Positions 1-8,651 of a stretch of 64,000 nt of DNA are shown here, piece after piece. A model generated the notes under the pieces. The model searched no databases. It had not been told where the DNA came from and worked only from the letters and a program-made list of their open reading frames with translations. Within the stretch, counting starts at the first letter, position 1; each line of letters opens with the position of its first letter. The position numbers and the translations under genes were made by a program. Origin of the DNA: Uliginosibacterium paludis (lineage in GTDB: Bacteria; Pseudomonadota; Gammaproteobacteria; Burkholderiales; Rhodocyclaceae); contig NZ_JBDIVF010000002.1 of NCBI RefSeq assembly GCF_039631355.1, forward strand, positions 372,001 to 436,000, read 5' to 3'.

Positions 1-228
1 CGGACCAACCGCCCCGCGATCGCCTGCCTGCCGCCACGCGGCCGGCAAATTCCCCGGACATGACAGTCCGAACGATGTCGGCGACACCGTGTTGCAGACA
101 ATACGGGCCGGCGCAGCAGCCATCGCGTGGGCATATCGGGCATCAGGCGATGAGCGTTAAGCAGTTCCTTGCGGCAGCGCTGGATGCCATTAGCATCACT
201 GCATCACGCAACCCCCGCCCGCCCATTC

Positions 229-1215
229 ATGCAGCAGCGCTTGTCCCGCTTCATTCTCGAACTCTACGAACGGGCCCAGCAGGCCGACCCCGCCCGCTTC
301 CATCTGGAAGCCTACCAGTCGGCGCGCGGACTGATCCGCTTCGATTCGGCCGGCATGATCTCCTTCTTTCCGCGCAGCGATGGCAGCCTGGCCATCACCT
401 CCGTACTGCCCTTCGAATCCCATCCGGACAAGCCCGCGCTGCGCGCCGAGCTGGTTGGCGAGGAACGTTACGACCCGCAGCACGGCTATCGCGGGCCCGA
501 TCCACTGCTGGCCAAAGCGCTGAGTCAGCAGGGGCAGGCCCATGTGCTGCCCTGTGCCGCACTGAAAGACCCGGGCGTGCAGGAATACACGCGCCGCTCG
601 GACACCGCACAGGCCGCAGCCATGGCCTTCACCCACGCCTCGGGCCGGGTCGACGTCTGCTCGATGTGGCGCGCCACTCACAAGGCCGTGTTCACTGCCA
701 GGGATCAGCGCATGGTCGGCCTGATTACCAGCCACCTGCGTCAGGCCATCACGCTCAACCGCCGCATGCGGGGCAGCACGCTCGAGGAGCTGGGCGGCGA
801 GAACCAGATCATCGCCGACCGCAGCGGCCTGATCCGCCACATCGACGATGGCGCGCTGCTCCTGCTGCGGCGCGAATACCCGGGCTGGCTCTCCAGCCTG
901 CTGCCGATCGAACTCGTCTCCGCCCTGACCGCCAGCGCCGCACAACGCCACATCGGTAAACACATCGAAGTCAGCCTGCGACCGCTGGCGGAACTCATCC
1001 GCCTGGAGCTGCGGCCGCGCGCAGCAGGCGAGCGCCTCACCCAAGCGGAACTGCGCGTCGTGGACATGATCGTGCGGCATGGCAACTACAAGGCCGCAGC
1101 CCGGGCCATTGGCGTCTCGCCGGCCACCATCCGCAACCAGCTGCATGTCATTTATCGCAAGCTGGGTATCCGCAGCAAGGTCGAGCTGGTCCGCCAGTTC
1201 AGCCGCCCGCACTGA
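229..1215 (+). CDS. LuxR-family transcriptional regulator
   Basis: Transcriptional regulator of 328 residues from the chosen ATG. The last ~65 residues form a LuxR/GerE helix-turn-helix: LTQAELRVVDMIVRHGNYKA, then AIGVSPATIRNQL and a terminal IYRKLGIRSKVELVR stretch, which is the expected recognition-helix region. The first ~250 residues show no response-regulator receiver (no early Asp pair or Lys) and no obvious transmembrane segment, so the signal-sensing part is unknown and may be a PAS- or GAF-like fold. An upstream in-frame ATG at 169 would add 20 residues; I prefer 229 because the following residues (QQRLSRFILELYERA) look like the true amphipathic start. The gene stands alone, 72 bases before a Nudix hydrolase gene. 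The family is certain; the ligand and targets are not visible. Confidence 0.85.
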   Translation: MQQRLSRFILELYERAQQADPARFHLEAYQSARGLIRFDSAGMISFFPRSDGSLAITSVLPFESHPDKPALRAELVGEERYDPQHGYRGPDPLLAKALSQQGQAHVLPCAALKDPGVQEYTRRSDTAQAAAMAFTHASGRVDVCSMWRATHKAVFTARDQRMVGLITSHLRQAITLNRRMRGSTLEELGGENQIIADRSGLIRHIDDGALLLLRREYPGWLSSLLPIELVSALTASAAQRHIGKHIEVSLRPLAELIRLELRPRAAGERLTQAELRVVDMIVRHGNYKAAARAIGVSPATIRNQLHVIYRKLGIRSKVELVRQFSRPH

Positions 1216-1287
1216 AGCCGCGCACGAATCCGTCATCGGCCTGGGCTATCCTGTCAGCTGTTTCATGCCCCAAGCGAAAGCCGTCTC

Positions 1288-1836
1288 ATGCAATTCAGGA
1301 ATCGTCCGAACGAATGTGTCACCACCACCGATGGCCGCGAGATCTGGGTCTCGCGCAGCGTCACGGTGGCAGTCTGCATCCTGCTGGTCTGCGAAGGCCG
1401 CCCCTACATCCTGGTGAATCAGCGCGGGCCGGGCGCGCCCGACTGCCGCGGCATGTGGAACCTGCCCTGCGGCTATCTGGATTACGACGAGTCGACGACT
1501 GAAGCCGCCGTGCGCGAAGTGTGGGAAGAATGCGGCGTGAATGCCCTCGAACTGCTGACCCACGCCGATTGCGAATTCTTCAGCCAGCCCTGGGATATCA
1601 GCTCCGTGCCGCATGACAACCGCCAGAACGTGACCATCCATCACGGCCTGCATGCGCAGGTGAATGCCCTGCCTGCGGTCAGCAACGCGCACAACGAGCC
1701 GGGCGAGACCTCCGACATCCGCTGGCTGCCGCTGGAGGAAGTGGACTCGCTCGAATTCGCCTTCCGCCATCGCGAGCGCATCACGCTCTACCTGCAGCAT
1801 CTCGCCCGCAGCGCAGGCATTCACTACCCGGCCTGA
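1288..1836 (+). CDS. Nudix hydrolase
   Basis: Predicted cytosolic pyrophosphohydrolase of 182 residues acting on a nucleoside diphosphate linked to another moiety. The complete Nudix box lies at residues 62-84: G62, E68, then R76-E77 and E80-E81-C-G-V, matching GX5EX7REUXEEXGU with all metal-binding glutamates present. The strand before the box (VAVCILLVCEGRPYILVNQR) is typical of the fold. Substrate cannot be told from the sequence. It is a single gene between the LuxR-type regulator and a convergent small exported protein gene; the stop codons of the two convergent genes are 18 bases apart. Confidence 0.9.
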   Translation: MQFRNRPNECVTTTDGREIWVSRSVTVAVCILLVCEGRPYILVNQRGPGAPDCRGMWNLPCGYLDYDESTTEAAVREVWEECGVNALELLTHADCEFFSQPWDISSVPHDNRQNVTIHHGLHAQVNALPAVSNAHNEPGETSDIRWLPLEEVDSLEFAFRHRERITLYLQHLARSAGIHYPA

Positions 1837-1854
1837 AGCACGCAGGCCGGGGGC

Positions 1855-2304
1855 TCAATCCATCTGCTCGCGCAGTGCCCGCGCCTTGCCCTCATAGAAG
1901 CTGGCGGAAGCCTTGTTGCCGGTCTTGCCGAAGCGGCCGGCAACGGCCTGTGCCGCCTTCGATGCGCTGTCAAAGGCACGGATCAGGGTGTTGCGATCCT
2001 CGTTGGACACCAGCCTGCCCTGGGTGAAACGGCCGGCGCGATAGCCCTCCTCGCTGTCGATCACGCCAATCGCCGGCTCGCCGGCCTTGAGCGTGCCGAA
2101 AAAGAAACGCACGACCTTGCCGCTTTCATAGGCCTTGAGGACGCCGGGCCCGTCTGCACGCCCGTCACGGCACTCGCCTTCCCAGCGGACGCCGGCTGCA
2201 TTCCAGCCTTCCGGTACGGTGAAATCGCAGCCGGCAGCCGTCGCCTGGAGCGTGCAGGCGCCCAGCGCCAGTGAGAACACGGCATGACAAAGTTGTTTTT
2301 TCAT
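1855..2304 (-). CDS. small exported protein with MORN-like repeat
   Basis: Protein of 149 residues from the ATG at 2304, with a signal peptide MKKQLCHAVFSLALGACTLQ followed by ATAAG. The cut may be after ATA (Sec signal), or at the Cys of LGAC if it is a lipoprotein; the lipobox is imperfect (Gly at -2). After the signal, WEGECRDGRADGPGVL resembles one MORN repeat (YxGxxxxGxxxGxGxL), and a charged C-terminal half follows (AQAVAGRFGKTGNKASASF). An in-frame TTG at 2316 would add four residues and overlap the upstream peptidase gene, which makes it less likely. It lies 8 bases after the M15-type peptidase gene on the same strand, so co-transcription is likely. Function unknown. Confidence 0.7.
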   Translation of the reverse strand: MKKQLCHAVFSLALGACTLQATAAGCDFTVPEGWNAAGVRWEGECRDGRADGPGVLKAYESGKVVRFFFGTLKAGEPAIGVIDSEEGYRAGRFTQGRLVSNEDRNTLIRAFDSASKAAQAVAGRFGKTGNKASASFYEGKARALREQMD

Positions 2305-2312
2305 GTGGACTT

Positions 2313-3176
2313 TCAACCCAGTTGTGAGGCCCAGCGCAGGATCAGCCCCTGGCTGGCCTCGAAATGCATGGCGTCTTCGGTGCGGAAGGCGGCTCCCCAG
2401 TACCAGCCATGCTGATTCATGATCGGGGCCATCAGGCTCAGGCCCAGCTGCACCCGACCGTCGCCGCGGCGGTCCAGCGCGCCATTGAGCGTGAAATCGA
2501 TGGCCGTGCCCCAGGCGTGGTTCGAGACCGCACTCGCCGAGCCCCGGATCAGCCGGCAGCAGAGCATGCCGGCCGTGCCGAGCGCCGAATGTACCTCAGG
2601 CAGCTCACGCTGGACCTGTGCCAGCGCCATCTGCAGGCTCTCCACGGCCGGCCGCAGGCCGGTCACCTTGAAGCGGCCCATCGAAGCGGTCACCACCTGT
2701 GCCTTGAGTTTCTCGTTGGTCATCGGCTGACATTCCGCCGTGTAAGAGCGGCGCGGCTCACCCAGTTTCTGCTTCATGAAGGCCGGCGAGACCGGCACCA
2801 GCCCGCGATTGACCAGATCGCCCGACGGTCTCGGGATCAGGGTGAGCAGATCGCTGCGCGCATTGCCGGTGGGCACGGGCGCCGCGGCAGGCATGGCCAT
2901 CGCAGGCCGCGACGCGGACGCATTCCCCCCGGCTGGCATCGCCGGCGCTGACACGAGCCGGCGCCAGCTCTGCCCGCCGGTATCGATCCGGCCGTCCGGC
3001 CTCGACATGAAGCCGGCCTGGAAATTCAGGATCGCGCGGGCCGTCTTCGGGCCGCAGCGCCCGTCAACCCGGCCGGGATTGAAGCCCCGGCGTCCCAGCA
3101 AGCGCTGGATGGTTTCAACATCGGCGCGCTGGTTGCGTCCGCCGACCCCGACTGAAGCACTGATCGTGTCTGCCAT
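2313..3176 (-). CDS. peptidoglycan-binding M15-type (D,D-carboxypeptidase/endolysin-like) peptidase
   Basis: Protein of 287 residues in two parts. Residues 15-77 form a peptidoglycan-binding helical domain (ETIQRLLGRRGFNPGRVDG, then CGPKTARAILNFQ). A Pro/Ala-rich linker at about 78-105 leads to a C-terminal zinc peptidase of the M15/VanY fold, with metal ligands visible as H220 and D227 in SNHAWGTAIDF and H271 in DAMHFE. The family cleaves D-Ala-containing peptide bonds in cell wall. No signal peptide is visible, so it either needs another export route or acts after lysis, as endolysins do; no phage genes surround it. It is followed closely by a small exported protein gene. Confidence 0.85.
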   Translation of the reverse strand: MADTISASVGVGGRNQRADVETIQRLLGRRGFNPGRVDGRCGPKTARAILNFQAGFMSRPDGRIDTGGQSWRRLVSAPAMPAGGNASASRPAMAMPAAAPVPTGNARSDLLTLIPRPSGDLVNRGLVPVSPAFMKQKLGEPRRSYTAECQPMTNEKLKAQVVTASMGRFKVTGLRPAVESLQMALAQVQRELPEVHSALGTAGMLCCRLIRGSASAVSNHAWGTAIDFTLNGALDRRGDGRVQLGLSLMAPIMNQHGWYWGAAFRTEDAMHFEASQGLILRWASQLG

Positions 3177-3578
3177 GTCTCGATTCCGGTTGATGAAACG
3201 GCCCGGGCCGATACGGGGTCGGCCGCGGGTCCGTCATGAAGATCCGAGGCGGGAAGCTCGCGCAACAGGCGCCCACCGGCAAGCAGGAAAGACCTTTCAG
3301 GCAGGATTTCCGGACGGGCGGAAAACACCGAATCGCCAATAAAAACAGAGACGCCGGATGTGGCAGCGAATAGCGATAAACGCCACCGCCCGGGTGGCAC
3401 CGAAGCTCGCCCGCTCTGCACCGCTTTCAGTCAAGACCTGCGCTGGCCCGCCGACCTCGCGGGATTCGCGAAGTCACCCTCGACGCGCAACAAAGAGGCT
3501 CAAGTTTCCCGGGGTCAGGGCGTAATAGCTTTGAAGGGGACAGACTTTTGTCCGTATCGCCGGCCAGAAATATCTCGC
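3177..3578. other. intergenic region with no gene seen
   Basis: The 402 bases lie between the divergent peptidase gene and the PilZ gene. Reading frames extend through it only by virtue of high GC and have no recognisable protein content. It holds an AT-richer patch around 3330-3350 that could carry the peptidase promoter, and a REP-like remnant near 3509-3557 described separately. Confidence 0.6.
3509..3557 (+). repeat. REP-like GGGGTCAGG / GGGGACAGAC remnant
   Basis: Two copies of a G4-A/T-CAG-rich motif (cggggtcaggg at 3509-3519 and ggggacagac at 3537-3546) sit 17 bases apart just upstream of the PilZ gene. GGGGWCAGA words of this kind are common in REP or BIME elements mobilised by RAYT (TnpA_REP) transposases in proteobacteria. 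No RAYT gene is in the window. Identity as a repeat is inferred from motif resemblance only. Confidence 0.4.
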
Positions 3579-3926
3579 ATGAGCAATCCATCCGATATCA
3601 CCGAGCGCCGCCAGAGCGAGCGCCTGACGCTGCGCGTTCCGGTTACCTGCATCCTCAACGATGGCCGCGGGTTCAAGGGCCATTCCGCCGATATCAGCAC
3701 GGGCGGGATGAGTCTGTTCGGACCGGCGAACCTGCCTGCGGGCACGGAGTTGCGTCTGAGTTTTCCCCTGCCGGGCAGCGCTGACGGTCTGCTGAGCTGC
3801 CGGTCGAAAGTGATCCAGAGCGTGCTGGACAGCCGCACCAGCCAGTTCCGCGTCGGTGTGCAGTTCCTGAGTCCGCCGGAAAGTCTGGTCAAGACCATCA
3901 GCAGCCACATCCGCAGCCGACGCTGA
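3579..3926 (+). CDS. PilZ domain protein (c-di-GMP binding)
   Basis: Single-domain PilZ protein of 115 residues. Both c-di-GMP motifs are present: R11xxxR15 (in ERRQSERLTLRVPV) and DxSxxG in ADISTGGMSL. Such stand-alone PilZ proteins bind c-di-GMP and act by protein-protein contact on motility, secretion or polysaccharide synthesis. The in-frame frame opens earlier (from 3360), but the upstream residues have no PilZ character and contain the REP-like remnant, so the ATG at 3579 is chosen. A GGDEF-EAL protein is encoded 462 bases downstream on the same strand. Confidence 0.9.
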   Translation: MSNPSDITERRQSERLTLRVPVTCILNDGRGFKGHSADISTGGMSLFGPANLPAGTELRLSFPLPGSADGLLSCRSKVIQSVLDSRTSQFRVGVQFLSPPESLVKTISSHIRSRR

Positions 3927-4388
3927 GCCACCGGGCGTCGAGCGCGCGGGCTTGCCGGCAGACGCTGTCGCACCGCGCCTGCCGCGTTCCCGTTTGCAGC
4001 CAGTTCATCCGCTGCAGCCCGATCTGCCCGGACCTGCAGCCGGCGATCGGGCTGGTGGCAGAGGAGAAATCGTGGGTCACGCACTGGAAGATCAGGCCGG
4101 AACATCGCTCCGGCCGCCGCGCGATACAGTCCGCATCGCAGGCGAGCCCGCTGCCGCAAGGGCGTGCGAATCGCGGTCCGCATGCGGCGTGCTTGCCCGT
4201 TCGCGGGGCTGCCGGGCAAGGCCGGGCACCTCGCCGCGACATGCCGGTGCCCGTCGGCAAACGCCGCTTGACGCGGCTTTGCCTGAACTGCGTCCGCCTG
4301 CGGCCCGAGACCGCCCCGGGCAGCGTGACAGCCAGTATGCTTGTACCGATGACGCCGGGCGCGCCAAACCCGTTCCTGCCGAGCACCG
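3927..4388. other. intergenic region with no gene seen
   Basis: The 462 bases separate the PilZ gene from the GGDEF-EAL gene. Several long overlapping open frames exist on both strands, but their products are Arg/Pro/Ala-rich, match no family I recognise, and look like GC-driven frames. The leader of the downstream gene must lie in the last part; I see no clear -35/-10 pair. Confidence 0.5.
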
Positions 4389-6515
4389 ATGACCTCTCCA
4401 CTGATCTGGGCCTATCTGATTTCCGTGGGCGTCCTGCTGATGACGGCCGCGCATGCCGCCATCCTGGCCCATGGCAGCGATCATGCGCGCAACAGCACGG
4501 CTTTCGCGCTGGCCTGCCTCGGCTTTGCCGGTTACCAGCTGTGCTGCGCCCTGCAGTATTCCGCGCCTGACGAGGCGAGCGCACTGGCCATCCATCGCTG
4601 GTTCAACCTGTTTTCGATCGCCATCGTGCCGCTGATGGCCTTTGCGGCCCGCTCGTTCGATCGCAGGCAGCGTTCGCCCCAATGGTTCGGCGGCCTGCTG
4701 GCCATGGCCGTGCTGCTGGTGGCGGACAACTTCACCTCGCCCTATGGCTACCGCTTCCACACGCTGGACCCCGACCAGCTCCTCACCCTGCCCTGGGGCG
4801 AACAGATCCGCCTGGTACGCGGGCAGCCCGGCATCGTCTATCGCGCGATGCGGCTGGTCTCGCTGTGCGTGCTGGTCTACGCGCTGAATGTGGCGCTGTC
4901 GCGCATCCGCACCCGGGATCGCCTGTCCGGATTCGTGATCTGGCTGGGCCTCGGCACCATGCTGCTGACGCTGCTGCTCTCCAGCATGTCGGATTCCGGC
5001 GTCTTCGCCCTGCCCTATCTGGGCGGTTTCGGTTTCGTGGTGCTGGCCGCTTCGTTCTCCCTGGTGGTCAAGCGGGAAATGGTGGCCCACGAACGGCTCG
5101 AAAAACGCATCACCCGTGCGCTCGCCAAGGAATCCCTCAATCGCCGCCGCGCAGACGCGCTGACCGAGCAGATCCTGCATCAGGACCTGCTGACCGGCCT
5201 GCCGAACCGGAACGCCTTCCTCGCAAGCCTGGAGCGCCTGATCGCGCAGAATGGCAGCGAAGGCACGAGGCTGGTAGTGATGCTGTTCGACATCGATCAC
5301 CTGGGCGCGGTGAAAGGCACCCATGGGCTCGCGATCAGTGATGCACTGCTGCTGCAGGCGAGCCGCCGCCTGCGCAGCCGGATCCGCGACAACGATCTGC
5401 TGGCGCGCTCACCGGGCGACGGTTTTTCACTGGTGGGCAACCTGATCCGGACCGATGCCGGCGTCAGCGTGTTCTGCGACAAGATCCGCCAGAGCCTGAC
5501 CGAAACCATGCAGGTCGGGGAGCTGCATTTCAGGCTCAATGCGAGTGCAGGCGTTGCGGTGTTTCCGGACGACGCACTGACCGCCGCCGAGTTGCTGGCC
5601 GCCGCGGAGCTGGCCCTGCATGACGCGAAGCGTGCGGGCTCGGGCTTGCTGCGACACTTCCATCCGGCCATGAAGGAGAGCCTGCGCCAGCGCATCGGCC
5701 TCGAATCCGCACTGCGCGAAGCACTGGACAGGCAGGAGTTTTTCCTCTGCTACCAGCCCCAGGTCTGTGCCGACAGCGGGCGCACGGTGGGCATGGAGGC
5801 CCTGCTGCGCTGGCGGCATCCCGAGTACGGTCTGATTCCGCCCGTGCATTTCATTCCGCTCGCCGAAGCCGGCGGCCAGATCGGCAGGATCGGCGCCTGG
5901 GTCATCGACCAGGCCTGCGCGCAACTTGCCGCATGGCGCCAGGCAGGGCATGCGCAGCTGTATGTCGCCGTCAACATTTCCCCGGTCCAGCTGATCGATC
6001 CCGGCCTCGAACACGTCCTGCTCAAGGCGGTCGCGGCTCACGGCATACAGCCGGGCGAACTGGAACTCGAGATCACCGAGTCCGTGCTCATCGAAGACCC
6101 GGACCGCATGGTCGAGCGCTTCCTTGCGCTGCGGGAGCTGGGCTTCCGGCTCTCGATCGACGATTTCGGCAGCGGCTATTCCTCGCTGAGCTATCTGCGT
6201 GTGCTGCCGGTGCAGGCCTTCAAGCTCGACCGCAGCTTCGTCGACGGCCTGTGCCAGGACGCCACCAGTTTCGAGATCTGTGCGAGCACCATTGCACTGG
6301 CGCGCAAGCTCAAGCTGGATGTGGTGGCCGAGGGCGTGGAAACCGAAGAACAGGCGCACCGCCTGCGCGAGCTGGGCTGTCCGGTCTTTCAGGGCTATCT
6401 GTATTCCGCACCGCTCGAGGCTGAAGCGGCCGGACTCTACCTGGCCCAGGCAAGCGGGCCCGCGCTCGACGCGCCGATTCCACCGGGCCTGGGGCCCGCG
6501 GGCGCGCTGCGCTGA
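4389..6515 (+). CDS. membrane-bound GGDEF-EAL protein, probable c-di-GMP phosphodiesterase
   Basis: Protein of 708 residues. Residues 1-230 are a membrane sensor with about six to seven hydrophobic helices, beginning LIWAYLISVGVLLMTAAHA. A GGDEF domain follows at about 265-430, whose signature is degenerate: SPGDGF at 341-346 instead of GGDEF, so cyclase activity is unlikely. An intact EAL domain covers about 445-690: EALLRW at 470-475, the Asn of NISPVQL, EITES, D591-D592 in DDFGSGYSS, the Lys of FKLDRSF, EGVE at 648-651 and FQGY. All expected metal and catalytic residues are present, so c-di-GMP hydrolysis to pGpG is the likely activity, with the GGDEF-like domain perhaps regulatory. It lies near a PilZ gene. 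Confidence 0.93.
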   Translation: MTSPLIWAYLISVGVLLMTAAHAAILAHGSDHARNSTAFALACLGFAGYQLCCALQYSAPDEASALAIHRWFNLFSIAIVPLMAFAARSFDRRQRSPQWFGGLLAMAVLLVADNFTSPYGYRFHTLDPDQLLTLPWGEQIRLVRGQPGIVYRAMRLVSLCVLVYALNVALSRIRTRDRLSGFVIWLGLGTMLLTLLLSSMSDSGVFALPYLGGFGFVVLAASFSLVVKREMVAHERLEKRITRALAKESLNRRRADALTEQILHQDLLTGLPNRNAFLASLERLIAQNGSEGTRLVVMLFDIDHLGAVKGTHGLAISDALLLQASRRLRSRIRDNDLLARSPGDGFSLVGNLIRTDAGVSVFCDKIRQSLTETMQVGELHFRLNASAGVAVFPDDALTAAELLAAAELALHDAKRAGSGLLRHFHPAMKESLRQRIGLESALREALDRQEFFLCYQPQVCADSGRTVGMEALLRWRHPEYGLIPPVHFIPLAEAGGQIGRIGAWVIDQACAQLAAWRQAGHAQLYVAVNISPVQLIDPGLEHVLLKAVAAHGIQPGELELEITESVLIEDPDRMVERFLALRELGFRLSIDDFGSGYSSLSYLRVLPVQAFKLDRSFVDGLCQDATSFEICASTIALARKLKLDVVAEGVETEEQAHRLRELGCPVFQGYLYSAPLEAEAAGLYLAQASGPALDAPIPPGLGPAGALR

Positions 6516-6660
6516 ACGGCGCAACAGAGGTCCGATACGGGCAGATCGGACGCGCGAGTGTCCGGAGGATGACGCGCTCTTGAAGCAGGCCATGGACGGC
6601 CCGGAAGGGCGCTCGGACAGGCGCCCGGGGCCCGATCGCGTCAGAAGCGCTCCGCGCGGG

Positions 6661-6685
6661 AAAACGTGGCCGGTACGCCGGCCAC
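6661..6685 (-). terminator. intrinsic terminator after the chemoreceptor gene
   Basis: On the minus strand the arms GTGGCCGG and CCGGCCAC (6666-6673 and 6678-6685) enclose a 4-base loop and are followed by GTTTT. It lies 8 bases past the stop of the chemoreceptor gene, and reads in that gene's direction. Confidence 0.7.
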
Positions 6686-6692
6686 AGCCACC

Positions 6693-8315
6693 TCAGGCTT
6701 CAAGGCGATAACGCGTCACCATGCTGTTGAGCTGTGCCGCCATGGTGTTGAGTGAGCGGGCCGCCTCGCTGGTGCGATCCGACGCCTCACGGTTGCTGTC
6801 CGTCATGTGGGCCAGCTGCTCGATCTGGCGTGCAATCGAGTCTGCGGCCTGAGTCTGCTCCTTCAGCGCGCTGGCGATTTCTTCCGACATGGCAACGCCA
6901 TATTGCGCGTGCTCGCTGATCTGCCCGATCACGCCGCTGGCTTCGGTCGTGCGGGTGACGCCCTGCACCACCGAGGCAACCGTTTCGCGTACGCTCGTCG
7001 TGGCCCCCTGTGTGCCCGCGAGAATGTTGTTGATGCTCTGGGTCACGCTGACCGTGGCGCGTGTCGTATCTTCCGCAAGCTTGCGCACTTCGTCCGCCAC
7101 CACCGCGAAACCGCGACCCTGCTCGCCCGCGCGCGCGGCTTCGATGGCGGCGTTCAGGGCCAGCAGGTTGGTCTGATCAGCCAATCCGCGGATCACCGCG
7201 ACGACTTTCTCGACTTCCGCGGCGCGACTCTGCAGCTCGCCCATGAGTTCTTCCGTCCTGCGCGCCGCACCGGAAGCGCGTTCAATCTCTGCCGCGGTGT
7301 CGGTGATGATCGCGACGCCGGACTTCGCGAGTTCGCCCGAGCTGTCCGAGCCCTTGCGGCTGTCGAGGGCGCGCGCCGCCACATGATGGATGCTGACGGT
7401 CAGCTCCTCGGTCGCTGCCGCAATCGACGAAGAGGCTTCGCTTTGCGTGGCAACCGTTTCAGACACCTGCCCGGCGGTGCTGGCGAGCGTCACCGCGGCG
7501 GACTGCAGACCGGCGCCGGCTTCGCGCAGCACGCGGAAATCCGCCGCGAATCCATCCAGCAGCGCATTGAGCGCGCGGGATGCCGTGGCCAGCTCGTCCG
7601 CACCTTTTGCCTGCAGGCGCAGGGCGAGATTGCGTTCATCGCGGATCTGTTCGATGGTCCGGATCATGCGCTTGAGCGGCGGCACGGAGGTGCGGAACAG
7701 CTCCCAGCCCAGCGTGCCAAGCAGCAGCGCGGCGATCACGATCACGGCGGAGGTCACCTGCACGGCGTTGCGCTGTGCGGCCTGCATGGCCTGCTCGGCT
7801 TCGTCCTGCTGCGTCTTGAGGTAGTCGACCTGGGCCCGCAGGGCCTTGAAGAAGTCGGCGCCTGCCTGGCGAATGATCACGCGCTTGGCTTCCATCGCTT
7901 CCTTGTCGTTGGAGCGGGAAATCGGCAGGCTTTCCTGCACGGTCGCGAAGTAGATTTTCCAGTAGCCGAGGCTCTTGTCGAAGAGTGCGCGATCTTCTCC
8001 GGCCTGCACGGTTTTCTCGTATTCGGCGAACGAGCTCTGCAGCCTGGCGCCAGTCTCCTCCATGCCTTCCACGACCTTCAGCGATTTCTCTTCAGGTGTG
8101 CCAACCACCCGCTGGAAGCTGGTGAAGAGGCGGCGGTATTCGCCCACATATTCGGTAATGTCCCGGAAGGCGCGCATCGAAGGCAGCACCGTCTTGCTGA
8201 TGTATTCCTGCTGCAGCTTGATCTGGTGGTTCTCGTAGAGCGTGACCCCCAGGGTCAGGATCAGGGTGAAGAGCGCCAGAAGAATGAAGGCAAGCAGTTT
8301 GCGTGCAATGGTCAT
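6693..8315 (-). CDS. methyl-accepting chemotaxis protein
   Basis: Transmembrane chemoreceptor of 540 residues. An N-terminal membrane helix (KLLAFILLALFTLILTLGVT, residues 5-24) is followed by a ~160-residue periplasmic domain that looks like an all-helical 4HB_MCP bundle. A second membrane helix lies at about 190-210, then a HAMP segment, then the cytoplasmic signalling coiled coil. The conserved hairpin tip is present (NAAIEAARAGEQGRGFAV, then VADEVRKLAE). It should signal through CheA/CheW to the flagellar motor. No CheR-docking pentapeptide (NWETF-like) is visible at the C-terminus, which ends MVTRYRLEA. The ligand cannot be told. Confidence 0.93.
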   Translation of the reverse strand: MTIARKLLAFILLALFTLILTLGVTLYENHQIKLQQEYISKTVLPSMRAFRDITEYVGEYRRLFTSFQRVVGTPEEKSLKVVEGMEETGARLQSSFAEYEKTVQAGEDRALFDKSLGYWKIYFATVQESLPISRSNDKEAMEAKRVIIRQAGADFFKALRAQVDYLKTQQDEAEQAMQAAQRNAVQVTSAVIVIAALLLGTLGWELFRTSVPPLKRMIRTIEQIRDERNLALRLQAKGADELATASRALNALLDGFAADFRVLREAGAGLQSAAVTLASTAGQVSETVATQSEASSSIAAATEELTVSIHHVAARALDSRKGSDSSGELAKSGVAIITDTAAEIERASGAARRTEELMGELQSRAAEVEKVVAVIRGLADQTNLLALNAAIEAARAGEQGRGFAVVADEVRKLAEDTTRATVSVTQSINNILAGTQGATTSVRETVASVVQGVTRTTEASGVIGQISEHAQYGVAMSEEIASALKEQTQAADSIARQIEQLAHMTDSNREASDRTSEAARSLNTMAAQLNSMVTRYRLEA

Positions 8316-8651
8316 GAGAGTCCCCGCTGAATAAGTTCTGCCGGCAAGCAGACTTGATGGTCAAGCGAGCTCCGGATCGTCTCTTGACAACGGCATTTTT
8401 TGACGCGTCCGTTAGCATGGGTTTACCCGATCCGGTGTCAGCCCTGCTCTCAGGCAGGAATGGCGGCAATACAGCCGGGAGCAAGGCCGCGGTGTCCTGG
8501 TACCGGCCCGCGCTGACAGCGGACCTCGTGCAGCAGAGCATTGGCGCCTGGATTTGTGCGTGAAGGGATCAAGGCCTGAAGGCAGAGGAGTGCCTTGCTG
8601 CACCAGCCGCTGAGAGGCCGGGCAGCCGGCCTGCATCATTCCGCGCCGGGC
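8316..8651. other. intergenic region with no gene seen
   Basis: The 336 bases hold the leader of the chemoreceptor gene (minus strand) and the 3' side of the small hypothetical gene. An 6-bp-arm hairpin (GGCCGG/CCGGCC at 8616-8621 and 8626-8631) lies past the hypothetical gene's stop but has no T-run. I looked for a sigma-28-like TAAA/GCCGATAA pair upstream of the chemoreceptor and found none. Confidence 0.5.

Noticed and set aside
60..959. 299-codon frame overlapping the LuxR gene
   Set aside because: The product is Arg/Pro-rich, typical of a wrong frame in GC-rich DNA; the overlapping frame carries a LuxR helix-turn-helix.
3952..4584. Overlapping frames on both strands in the gap before the GGDEF-EAL gene
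   Set aside because: Products are rich in Arg, Pro, Ala and Gly, with no start signal and no family match.
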